This document shows positions 1-4,753 of a DNA stretch of 5,859 bases, piece after piece. The stretch covers positions 19,848-25,706 of the forward strand of contig MHLS01000040.1 in the NCBI GenBank assembly GCA_001819095.1, written 5' to 3'. This stretch comes from Candidatus Lloydbacteria bacterium RIFCSPLOWO2_02_FULL_54_12 (GTDB lineage: Bacteria > Patescibacteriota > Minisyncoccia > Phycocordibacterales > UBA6899). Each line of letters begins with the position of its first letter. The first letter of the stretch is position 1. The position numbers and the translations under genes were made by a program. The notes under the pieces were generated by a model that was not told the origin of the DNA, searched no databases, and was given only the letters and a program-made list of their open reading frames with translations.

Positions 1-33
1 GCAGTGATCGCCGACCTCGAAAAAACAGATTAG
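1..33 (+). CDS. 3' end of an upstream gene (partial)
   Basis: Frame 1 reads AVIADLEKTD and then TAG at 31-33. The only support for this as the real frame is that it stops shortly before a good intrinsic terminator (51-85) reading the same way. Another frame stays open to about position 90 but would run through the terminator hairpin, so it is less likely. Ten residues are too few to suggest a function. Confidence 0.4.
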   Translation, partial: AVIADLEKTD

Positions 34-50
34 TTCCGTGGAACAAATGG

Positions 51-85
51 TCCGCTCCGACTCGAAAGAGGAGGGCGGATTTTTT
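51..85 (+). terminator. Rho-independent terminator of the upstream gene
   Basis: The left arm (51-63) and right arm (68-79) form a hairpin closed by a GAAA tetraloop. The pairing is TCCG with CGGA, a bulged C, TCC with GGG/GGA-type pairs including one G-U, tandem G-A mismatches, and CTC with GAG. A run of six T (80-85) follows directly. It lies 17 bp after the TAG at 31-33. Confidence 0.8.
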
Positions 86-89
86 ATAA

Positions 90-141
90 GAATACAAGGT
101 CGGACCTTAAGAATTTATCCCCAAGGTCCGACCTTGTATTC
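90..141. repeat. Nested palindromic repeat, copy 1
   Basis: The arms AATACAAGGTCGGACCTT (91-108) and AAGGTCCGACCTTGTATT (123-140) are perfect reverse complements, and an outer G-C pair (90/141) extends the stem to 19 bp. The loop (109-122) is 14 nt. Each arm is itself a near-palindrome, AAGGTC-G-GACCTT. The element matches 4756-4805 at 45 of 50 positions, and the single difference in the left arm is compensated in the right arm. There is no T-run on either side, so this copy is not an obvious terminator. It could be a cruciform, a REPIN-like mobile palindrome or a protein-binding site. Confidence 0.9.
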
Positions 142-171
142 CCATCGAGCACATCACCGTTGTCATGTTAT

Positions 172-199
172 TTGACATCGTTCTCTAAATCTGTAAAAC
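172..199 (+). promoter_or_regulatory. Candidate sigma70-type promoter of the secreted-protein gene
   Basis: A perfect -35 hexamer TTGACA (172-177), a 16-bp spacer and a -10-like TAAAAC (194-199, four of six consensus bases) precede the gene. The predicted start near 206 leaves a leader of about 25 nt that contains the ribosome binding site GAGGAG (218-223), 7 nt before the ATG at 231. Confidence 0.5.
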
Positions 200-230
200 T
201 CCACCAAGAAAATCTCCGAGGAGTCCTCCA

Positions 231-617
231 ATGCACACTGGGGTATTCAAGTTTCTGGCACTGATCTTCTTCCTCTTTTCGCCTTTTGCGTCACATGCGC
301 AAGACCGCTCTGGCGCCGTCGCATCTACCGAGACAGCGTGCGTAAGTGCGGGACAAACCGCGGCCATCACCTACGCGATCCGAGAATTTCAAGGACGCGT
401 TCAAGACGGCGTAGCCAGAACTGTGGCATGGAACGACCTCATGTGCATGGACCAAGAGTGGATGATGAACGTCGTCCTCACCTTTGCCGACGCGTATTCC
501 GCCAAAGCGTGGTATGGAGTCTTCCATATCCACTTCCTTCCGAACGGCACGTTCAAAAGCGCCGCTTCGATAAATGATGTGCCGTGGACACCGATGGCGG
601 ATCCGGACGACTGGTGA
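231..617 (+). CDS. Small secreted protein of unknown function, probably interrupted by TGA
   Basis: This encodes 128 residues before a TGA stop. The N-terminus is a classic Sec signal peptide: a short basic start (K7), a hydrophobic core (residues 8-20) and a likely cleavage after A23 in SHA-QD. The mature part has two cysteines (C37, C72), is rich in W, M and F, and matches no family I recognise. The start is set by GAGGAG 7 nt upstream. The oddity is downstream. The same frame stays open for 34 more codons after TGA (618-719), ends at TAG 720-722 and is followed 7 nt later by the gene's terminator. That extension adds two further cysteines, so the ancestral product was probably about 163 residues with four cysteines. 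The gene may be a nonsense-mutated allele, a sequencing error, or subject to readthrough. Confidence 0.75.
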   Translation: MHTGVFKFLALIFFLFSPFASHAQDRSGAVASTETACVSAGQTAAITYAIREFQGRVQDGVARTVAWNDLMCMDQEWMMNVVLTFADAYSAKAWYGVFHIHFLPNGTFKSAASINDVPWTPMADPDDW

Positions 618-722
618 AAAGACTGGTGCGGTCTCTTGAAGACGGTCTATCCGGACGACTTCAAGAAAGAGTGCGCGCCGACACCGAACCCCGCGCCGGG
701 ACAGACGCCGCACAAACACTAG
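618..722 (+). other. In-frame continuation of the secreted-protein gene after TGA
   Basis: Thirty-four sense codons follow the TGA at 615-617 in the same frame and end with TAG at 720-722. They read as a plausible C-terminus: KDWCGLLKTVYPDDF, then KKECAP and a Pro-rich tail. The 12-nt word ATCCGGACGACT occurs in frame on both sides of the TGA (601-612 and 649-660), giving PDDW and PDDF. The terminator begins right after this TAG rather than right after the TGA, which suggests the original gene ended here. Confidence 0.6.
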
Positions 723-729
723 AACACCG

Positions 730-769
730 CCGACGCACGATCATGATAGTGCGTCGGTTTTTCTTTTTT
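730..769 (+). terminator. Rho-independent terminator after the secreted-protein gene
   Basis: CCGACGCAC (730-738) pairs perfectly with GTGCGTCGG (749-757) around a 10-nt loop, followed by TTTTTCTTTTTT (758-769). The minus strand has no T-run after the stem, so it works in one direction. The right stem and loop also encode the last codons and the TGA stop of the convergent kinase gene. Confidence 0.9.
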
Positions 770-1505
770 CTGGGGCGGTGGGCCACGAGAGGAATTGGTC
801 GGCGAATTTCTTCGTGCGCATCACCAGACGATAATTTTCCATATCACTTTTGTCGTAAAATCGCGCCGCATCCTTTTCGTCGCGCCCGCCGCGGACATGG
901 CGGAGGATCGTATGTCTGCGCAAGCGATCCAACTCGTCGTCCAAAAAGTAGGTGTGATCGAGTTCGTCGCGGACGAACTTCCATCCCGCATCCTCAAAAA
1001 GAAGCCAGAGCCCTTCGAGAATGAGGAGTGTATTCGGTTCAGCGATAGCGACCGCGCCGGGAACCGGATCGTGGATCTTCCGCGAGTACGCAGGGAAGCG
1101 CACCGCCCCGCCCTCCCGAAAACGCGCGAGTTCGCCCGCCAGAAGTTGTGTATCATAGGTGTCATATCTCCCCTTCACCGCGCGCAGATTCACTCCATCC
1201 CTCTCCTCCACCACAAGATATTCATTCGGAAGATGGAACCCGTCGACGGATACAGTTTCGACGAAAAACGAGAGACTGCGTGTGCGGGCAATCTCCTTGA
1301 CGAGTGCCGCAAGGAGCGACTTGCCCGCCCCCGAAGGCCCCGCGATGCCGAAGATCGCGCGCGGTTTTTGAAAACGCTCGTAATGGAGGAATGCATCATC
1401 GGCGACCTGTAAAGCGAACGCTTTTTCTTCCGCGCTCAAATGAGAAAGATCGATCTCCTGATCGGTCACAGTAACGCTTCTCGGAAACTCGAAAGCGCTC
1501 TTCAT
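741..1505 (-). CDS. P-loop small-molecule kinase, uridine kinase/pantothenate kinase-like family
   Basis: This 254-residue cytoplasmic protein probably transfers phosphate from ATP to a small metabolite, perhaps a nucleoside, vitamin or sugar. The exact substrate cannot be read from the sequence. Visible motifs are Walker A GPSGAGKS (56-63), the VDGFH motif with D88 typical of the uridine kinase/pantothenate kinase/YggC group, KGRYDTYD (111-118), FPAYSR (137-142), the EG of a Walker B-like segment in LILEGLWLL (164-165), and an Arg-rich lid with RLRRH and ILRH (194-203). D221 and N224 in SDMENY resemble the conserved D..N of this group. The length fits a complete member. The ATG (1505-1503) has no Shine-Dalgarno sequence but lies 6 nt after a good -10 box, so the transcript is probably leaderless. 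The C-terminal KTDALS and the TGA lie inside the convergent terminator hairpin. Confidence 0.85.
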   Translation of the reverse strand: MKSAFEFPRSVTVTDQEIDLSHLSAEEKAFALQVADDAFLHYERFQKPRAIFGIAGPSGAGKSLLAALVKEIARTRSLSFFVETVSVDGFHLPNEYLVVEERDGVNLRAVKGRYDTYDTQLLAGELARFREGGAVRFPAYSRKIHDPVPGAVAIAEPNTLLILEGLWLLFEDAGWKFVRDELDHTYFLDDELDRLRRHTILRHVRGGRDEKDAARFYDKSDMENYRLVMRTKKFADQFLSWPTAPEKRKTDALS

Positions 1506-1528
1506 ATATCCAGTATACCCCGTATAAG
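1501..1528 (+). promoter_or_regulatory. Candidate promoter of the deoxyribosyltransferase-Nudix gene
   Basis: A -35-like TTCATA (1501-1506, four of six), a 16-bp spacer and a -10-like TATAAG (1523-1528, five of six) lie in the divergent gap. They overlap the -10 box of the kinase gene on the other strand, so the two promoters may compete. The predicted leader to the ATG at 1635 is about 100 nt. Confidence 0.35.
1512..1517 (-). promoter_or_regulatory. -10 box of a probable leaderless promoter for the kinase gene
   Basis: On the minus strand TATACT (five of six consensus bases) ends 6 nt before the ATG at 1505, placing the predicted transcription start at or next to the A of the start codon. 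There is no Shine-Dalgarno sequence. No convincing -35 hexamer is visible at 15-18 bp, which weakens the call. Confidence 0.5.
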
Positions 1529-1634
1529 CTGTGTAATACCACGGAGGGAGTCCGCCCGCGCCGTTTGCAGATAAAGGAGCGGTATGCTAAAGAGGAGGCA
1601 GGAAGTTTCTAACACTCTTCGGAGGAAAACGACC

Positions 1635-2783
1635 ATGCACATCGTCTACGCTTTCGAGAACGCACCGGAAAAATACACAAGATCAATTTTCCTCGCCGGG
1701 CCGACGCCGCGCGACGACCAAACGCCATCGTGGCGCCCCCAAGCGCTCCGCATCCTCGAGACTTCGGGCTACGACGGCGTGGTCTTCGTACCGGAGGCGC
1801 GGGACGGTATGTGGCGCAAGGACTACGACGGCCAGCTCGAGTGGGAGGACAAACACCTTAACCTCGCGGACTGCGTGCTCTTTTGGGTTCCCCGCGAGAT
1901 TAAGAACATGCCCGCCTTCACGACGAACGACGAGTGGGGGACGTGGAAATACTCCGGAAAAAGCGTGTTCGGCGCCCCCCCTAATGCACCAAAGACGAAC
2001 TACCAGCGCTACTATGCGAAAAAACTGCTCGTTCCAAGCGCCGAAACACTCGAAGGAACAGCCGCGCTTGCTTTGAAAATGCTCGGCGATGGCGCGGAGC
2101 GTAGCGATGGTGAACGAGAAGTGCCACTCTATATTTGGCGCACGCCGCATTTCCAAGCATGGTATCAAGCGCAAAAGAATGCTGGTAATCGCTTGGACGG
2201 GGCACGTGTACTTTCCGTCTTTCGTGTCGGCAAAAAGAAGGAGCTCATATTCCTCTTTGTTCTTCACGTGAATATATACGTGAAAAGCGAAAATCGAAAC
2301 AAGACCAATGAGGTGGTTGTTTCGAGGCCGGACATTTCGTCGATCTTGCTCTATCATCCGGGAAAAACAAGCGCGGAAACTGAGGTCATACTCATCAAAG
2401 AGTTTCGCTCTCCTGCGGCGACAACTGACGGCAACGTCTGGGAATTACCCGGCGGGTCCGCCTCCAGACCCGGCATAGAACCCCCCGAGAACGCCGTCGA
2501 GGAGCTGAGAGAGGAAACTGGCTTCACCATAGACCCCTTCCGCTTCAAAATGCATGCGCCACGCCAACTCGCCGCGACGCTTTCCACGCATAAAGCGCAT
2601 CTTTTTTCCGCCCGAATCACGAAAGAGGAGCTTGAATGGTTCCGGAGAGAGAAGGGGGTCGCACATGGTGACGGTGAATTCTCTGAAAGGACCTATGTGG
2701 AAATAAAAACAGTCCGTGAGATCCTCGACTCCCCCAATCCGGACTGGACGACCATCGGCATGATTATGTCGGTCATCAACTAG
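1635..2783 (+). CDS. Nucleoside 2-deoxyribosyltransferase-like domain fused to a Nudix hydrolase domain
   Basis: This is a 382-residue two-domain protein. Residues 17-115 match the Nuc_deoxyri_tr2 type: IFLAGPTPR (18-26), SWRPQAL (32-38), WEDKHLNLAD (70-79), FWVPRE (83-88) and FTTNDEWG (95-102). E100 is the likely nucleophile by analogy with the ExG of classical deoxyribosyltransferases. Residues from about 235 are a Nudix domain, with VWELPGG (268-274) and a Nudix helix ending EELREETGF (289-297). That helix has Glu in place of the usual Arg and its first spacer is one residue short, but the EExG glutamates are intact. The linker (about 150-230) is unassigned. A role in nucleoside or nucleotide turnover or clean-up is inferred. 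ATG 1635 is chosen because GGAGG (1621-1625) sits 9 nt upstream. ATG 1584, after AAGGAG at only 4 nt, would add a 17-residue basic extension and remains possible. Confidence 0.85.
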   Translation: MHIVYAFENAPEKYTRSIFLAGPTPRDDQTPSWRPQALRILETSGYDGVVFVPEARDGMWRKDYDGQLEWEDKHLNLADCVLFWVPREIKNMPAFTTNDEWGTWKYSGKSVFGAPPNAPKTNYQRYYAKKLLVPSAETLEGTAALALKMLGDGAERSDGEREVPLYIWRTPHFQAWYQAQKNAGNRLDGARVLSVFRVGKKKELIFLFVLHVNIYVKSENRNKTNEVVVSRPDISSILLYHPGKTSAETEVILIKEFRSPAATTDGNVWELPGGSASRPGIEPPENAVEELREETGFTIDPFRFKMHAPRQLAATLSTHKAHLFSARITKEELEWFRREKGVAHGDGEFSERTYVEIKTVREILDSPNPDWTTIGMIMSVIN

Positions 2784-2830
2784 AAAAAACTTTGTATCAT
2801 CGTTTAAACATTGAGGACGTTTTTTGCTAG
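2780..2830 (+). terminator. Possible weak terminator after the fusion gene
   Basis: CTAGAAAAAAC (2780-2790) can pair with GTTTTTT (2819-2825) and CTAG (2827-2830), with one bulged G. A shorter alternative pairs AAAC (2806-2809) with GTTT (2819-2822), followed by T-residues. The loop holds the palindrome GTTTAAAC (2802-2809). The stem is AT-rich and weak, so termination here is uncertain. Confidence 0.25.
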
Positions 2831-3046
2831 CGTGAGCCAGAATTGCCACGGGCGTAAGCACGTGGATGAATGGCTAAGCTTACGAACGTGTTGCTGTCAC
2901 TCCAAAATGAAAACGTCTCACTCTCAAAAGTGAGAGTTGCATCCCCCACATAAGTCCCCGTTCATAAATAAGTTCCCATAAGATATGAACGTGGCCCAAG
3001 GAGCCGTAATCACAAACAACGAGGAAGTTATTTGTGAACGGATCCT
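2826..3046 (+). ncRNA. Candidate structured RNA in a gene-poor gap
   Basis: The 342-bp gap 2784-3125 has no convincing gene but many self-complementary stretches. AGCCA/TGGCT (2835-2839, 2871-2875) encloses CCACG/CGTGG (2846-2850, 2861-2865). CGTAAGC/GCTTACG (2853-2859, 2878-2884) overlaps these and could form a pseudoknot. ACTCTCA/TGAGAGT (2920-2926, 2931-2937) closes an AAAG loop. A 14-bp helix joins 2958-2971 to 3028-3041, with one U-G pair if transcribed on plus and an A-C mismatch on minus. It competes with CGTTCATA/TATGAACG (2959-2966, 2984-2991) and with a long imperfect hairpin 2999-3046 whose loop is GAGGAA. No known RNA class was recognised and no clear promoter was found. The gap could also be an untranslated tail or decayed sequence. 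Confidence 0.3.
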
Positions 3047-3113
3047 AAGGCGATACGCTAAAGCGAGTATACAAAAATTTCCGTGTTTGCTTCAGCAAAT
3101 ACGGAAAGGGTAA
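2985..3113 (+). CDS. 42-codon open frame, doubtful
   Basis: An ATG at 2985 opens 42 codons to TAA at 3111-3113. The product has a plausible charged, helix-like stretch (EEVICERILRRYAKA). It has no Shine-Dalgarno sequence, a stop lies two codons upstream, and it runs through both the 2999-3046 hairpin and the minus-strand terminator stem. It is probably accidental and is listed only because no other gene occupies the gap. Confidence 0.12.
   Translation: MNVAQGAVITNNEEVICERILRRYAKASIQKFPCLLQQIRKG
3073..3107 (-). terminator. Rho-independent terminator of the uncharacterised minus-strand gene
   Basis: TTTCCGTGTTTGC (3078-3090) and GCAAATACGGAAA (3095-3107) form a 13-bp stem with one wobble or mismatch position and a 4-nt loop. 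Read on the minus strand, the stem is followed by a run of T (complement of AAAAA at 3073-3077). It lies about 20 bp after the TAA of the gene ending at 3126. Confidence 0.8.
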
Positions 3114-3125
3114 AAGAAAAAAGAC

Positions 3126-3872
3126 TTAAGCGCAAACTACTTGGCGGTGACCGCAGTCGGGGAGGGTGTACGATTGAACGCTGGCGTTCACGATAAACGT
3201 GCTGTTCAACGTATTCCAGCGCGCTAAGAACGAAATGGCGCCCAAGGTGAGGGAGGAGGTGACGGTGCCTCCCTTCACATCAAGGTGGCGACTGAGATAG
3301 ACCCCATTGGGGACAGCATACCGCAACTCGGCAACGAGGCGCTCTTTGGGGTTCATAAAGATGAGTCCTTCCTTAGTCGCGACACCGTAACCCTTGCCCC
3401 GGTGCTCGAGGTCGGGCTCGATGCCACCACGATACCCGACGACGTAGGTGCCCTTGGGTCGCACTTGCTTTCTGGTGCTTTTGTTTAGGTCGTAGTCGTA
3501 CTTCCACGACAGGAAGTGCTTGGCGCAGAGTGCGAACAACTGCTCACACGTGAGAGTATCCGGGATGATTGCGACCTCAGTGAAGTCCGTAGGCAGTTCC
3601 GGTATCATGAGATCGTCGATTACGACGGCAACGCCGAGCTTCGCCCAGAATTGTTGCTCACGAATGAGACGTGGACCCGGTATCAATTCAATTTCGAGTG
3701 CTTTAGAGGTGGCCGTCAACGCGCGACGCTTTGTCGTTTTATTGCTTGCCAACTTTTGCATCAGTGCGAACGATGGGTTCGCTTTTGCCACAGGAAGGGC
3801 AGTTTCACCCGTGAGTATTGCGTGTTGCTCCGGCGTTGTCGGCTTTAGGTCTGTTCCATGCTGTTTGGCCAT
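3126..3872 (-). CDS. Uncharacterised Parcubacteria-type protein with a possible lectin-like C-terminus
   Basis: This 248-residue protein has no signal peptide or membrane segment. Residues 1-60 are polar and low in recognisable order, with a basic patch TTKRRAL (46-52). The core runs PGPRLIREQQFWAKLG (65-80), IDDLMIPE (85-92), VAIIPDTLTCEQLFALC (100-116), YDYDLNK (125-131) and YVVGYRGGIEPD (143-154). It then has ERLVAELRY (177-185), HLDV (196-199) and a Ser/Thr/Trp-rich tail (203-248). From memory this order resembles a hypothetical family common in Parcubacteria, with IP..GLT..., DLDK, WVRDR.EAD, ERLL.ELKY, HLD and a tail like the C-type-lectin/formylglycine-enzyme fold. I could not check this. 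The tail here is divergent and lacks the usual GSR..DG motif. AAGGA 7 nt before the ATG sets the start. The gene stands alone, with its own terminator and a hairpin in its leader. Its function is unknown. Confidence 0.75.
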   Translation of the reverse strand: MAKQHGTDLKPTTPEQHAILTGETALPVAKANPSFALMQKLASNKTTKRRALTATSKALEIELIPGPRLIREQQFWAKLGVAVVIDDLMIPELPTDFTEVAIIPDTLTCEQLFALCAKHFLSWKYDYDLNKSTRKQVRPKGTYVVGYRGGIEPDLEHRGKGYGVATKEGLIFMNPKERLVAELRYAVPNGVYLSRHLDVKGGTVTSSLTLGAISFLARWNTLNSTFIVNASVQSYTLPDCGHRQVVCA

Positions 3873-3897
3873 GGTCTGTTCCTTTCAATCAAAGAAA

Positions 3898-3918
3898 TTT
3901 CCGTACGAGGCACGGAAA
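3898..3918 (-). promoter_or_regulatory. Leader hairpin of the uncharacterised gene, sharing arms with its terminator
   Basis: TTTCCGT (3898-3904) and ACGGAAA (3912-3918) form a 7-bp stem with a 7-nt loop. The ten bases AAATTTCCGT (3895-3904) recur at 3075-3084 in the terminator. On the minus strand the hairpin is followed by ATTTCTTTG and then by the ribosome binding site AAGGA (3884-3880). It could be a weak attenuator, a stability element, or half of a pair of boundary repeats. Confidence 0.5.
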
Positions 3919-3939
3919 CAAAACTTTACCACTAATAGG

Positions 3940-3968
3940 AGTGTCTCAAACCAGTATGGGAAAGTCAA
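3940..3968 (-). promoter_or_regulatory. Weak candidate promoter of the uncharacterised gene
   Basis: On the minus strand a -35-like TTGACT (3968-3963, five of six) is followed, after 17 bp, by GACACT (3945-3940, three of six). TATTAG (3937-3932) is an alternative -10 without a good -35. Either way the leader would include or begin near the hairpin at 3898-3918. Confidence 0.3.
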
Positions 3969-4000
3969 TTCCACATAATAAAGAGCGTGTTGTTGTCGTT

Positions 4001-4038
4001 GTTGTTGACAACACAAAAAGTTCGTGTACACTATACAC
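4001..4038 (+). promoter_or_regulatory. Candidate operator palindromes over the NrtR promoter
   Basis: GTTGT-TG-ACAAC (4001-4012) is palindromic across the -35 box. GTGTA-CACTA-TACAC (4024-4038) contains the perfect palindrome GTGTACAC (4024-4031) and covers the -10 box and start region. NrtR-family regulators often control their own or adjacent genes, so autoregulation at one of these sites is a reasonable inference. Neither was compared with known NrtR sites. Confidence 0.4.
4005..4032 (+). promoter_or_regulatory. Leaderless-type promoter of the NrtR-like gene
   Basis: A perfect -35 TTGACA (4005-4010), a 16-bp spacer and a -10-like TACACT (4027-4032, four of six) end 8 nt before the ATG at 4041. 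Transcription would begin within about 2 nt of the start codon. No Shine-Dalgarno sequence precedes the ATG. Confidence 0.65.
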
Positions 4039-4040
4039 CA

Positions 4041-4721
4041 ATGGCGACAACTGGAAGAAGTCCGGCTCCAGAGGACATCCGCTTCGCGGTCATTGCGACC
4101 GACGTGGTCATTTTCACGATACTCGACAAAAAACTGAAGGTACTTCTGATACCCATACGGGGAACGCACTTCAAGAACGCGCACGGCTTTCCCGGCGGCA
4201 TGATCCTTCCCGAAGAGACCGCCGACGACTCGGTGAAGCGCCACATGAAAAATAAAGCGGGTGTTGAGTCGCCTTCGTACATGGAACAACTCTACGCCTT
4301 CAGCGCCGTCGACCGCGACCCGCGCGGGCGCGTCGTCTCGGTCGCATACATCGCGCTCATTCCCCCGTCACGCGCCGAAGCGGTCACCAAGGGCGCAACT
4401 TGGGTCGACATCCGCAAACTCCCCGCGCTCGCCTACGACCACAATACGATAGGAAGAGTGGCGCTCGAACGCCTCGAGAACAAGATCAAATATACGACCA
4501 TCGGCCGCCACTTCCTCCCGCCGCTCTTTACGCTCACGGAACTCCAGCAAACGCACGAGACAGTGCAGGGCGAAGTGCTCGACAAACGGAACTTCCGCAA
4601 AAAAGTCCTCGCACTCGACTTTCTCAAACCGGCGGGCAAAATAAAAAAAGGCGGGCGCTCACGCCCTGCGGAGCTCTACCGCTTCGCAAAGAACAAAGAC
4701 CTCACGCTGGGCGGCATTTGA
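4041..4721 (+). CDS. nrtR: NrtR-type transcriptional regulator (Nudix domain plus C-terminal winged helix)
   Basis: This 226-residue regulator belongs to the Nudix-related group that typically controls NAD metabolism and senses ADP-ribose-like ligands. The N-terminal Nudix fold has GFPGGMILPEE (49-59). Its Nudix box (G53 to V75) keeps G53, E59, R67 and G74, but the catalytic glutamates are replaced by H68, N71 and K72, so hydrolysis is unlikely and ligand sensing is favoured. Then come WVDIRKLPALAYDHNTI (121-137), a family signature, and the DNA-binding part LPPLFTLTELQ (159-169), LDKRNFRKKVL (180-190) and SRPAELYRF (207-215). ATG 4041 is preferred to GTG 3987, because the extra 18 codons would overlap the promoter and encode a low-complexity Leu run. 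It is divergent from the uncharacterised gene at 3126-3872. Its target genes are not evident in the window. Confidence 0.9.
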   Translation: MATTGRSPAPEDIRFAVIATDVVIFTILDKKLKVLLIPIRGTHFKNAHGFPGGMILPEETADDSVKRHMKNKAGVESPSYMEQLYAFSAVDRDPRGRVVSVAYIALIPPSRAEAVTKGATWVDIRKLPALAYDHNTIGRVALERLENKIKYTTIGRHFLPPLFTLTELQQTHETVQGEVLDKRNFRKKVLALDFLKPAGKIKKGGRSRPAELYRFAKNKDLTLGGI

Positions 4722-4753
4722 GCTTCGACGAAGGCGAGCGAAAAGTACAACCC

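Noticed and set aside
615..660. Selenocysteine insertion at TGA 615, since GGTCT occurs twice just downstream and a small AAGAC/GTCTT-like hairpin is possible
   Set aside because: The hairpin is only about 5 bp with a bulge, the bacterial SECIS geometry is not met, and the protein is no known selenoprotein family.
291..719. 142-codon minus-strand frame opposite the secreted-protein gene
   Set aside because: It is a high-GC shadow frame. The plus strand has a promoter, ribosome binding site, signal peptide and terminator.
231..722. Alternative genetic code (TGA read as glycine, as in Gracilibacteria/Absconditabacteria)
   Set aside because: The kinase (741) and NrtR (4719) genes end at TGA at sensible lengths, no other gene has an internal TGA, and glycine is encoded by GGN throughout.
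795..1412. 205-codon plus-strand frame within the kinase gene
   Set aside because: The minus strand encodes a clear P-loop kinase with all motifs in order, and the plus frame has no recognisable features.
1683..2357. 224-codon minus-strand frame opposite the deoxyribosyltransferase domain
   Set aside because: The plus strand carries recognisable domain motifs and a ribosome binding site, so this is a shadow frame.
3001..3046. Group II intron domain V, because GAGCCGT can pair with ACGGATC as in the catalytic triad stem
   Set aside because: The distal part is too long for domain V, the G-U of the triad is a G-A mismatch, no GUGYG 5' boundary or maturase is seen, and the gap is too short for an intron.
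2784..3125. tRNA, tmRNA, RNase P RNA or SRP RNA in the gap
   Set aside because: No T-loop GTTC-type arm with an acceptor stem, no RNase P or SRP core motifs, and no tmRNA tag frame could be found by eye.
3987..4040. GTG start for the NrtR gene adding 18 residues
   Set aside because: The extra codons cover the -35 and -10 boxes and encode a low-complexity Leu/Thr run, no ribosome binding site precedes the GTG, and family similarity begins after ATG 4041.
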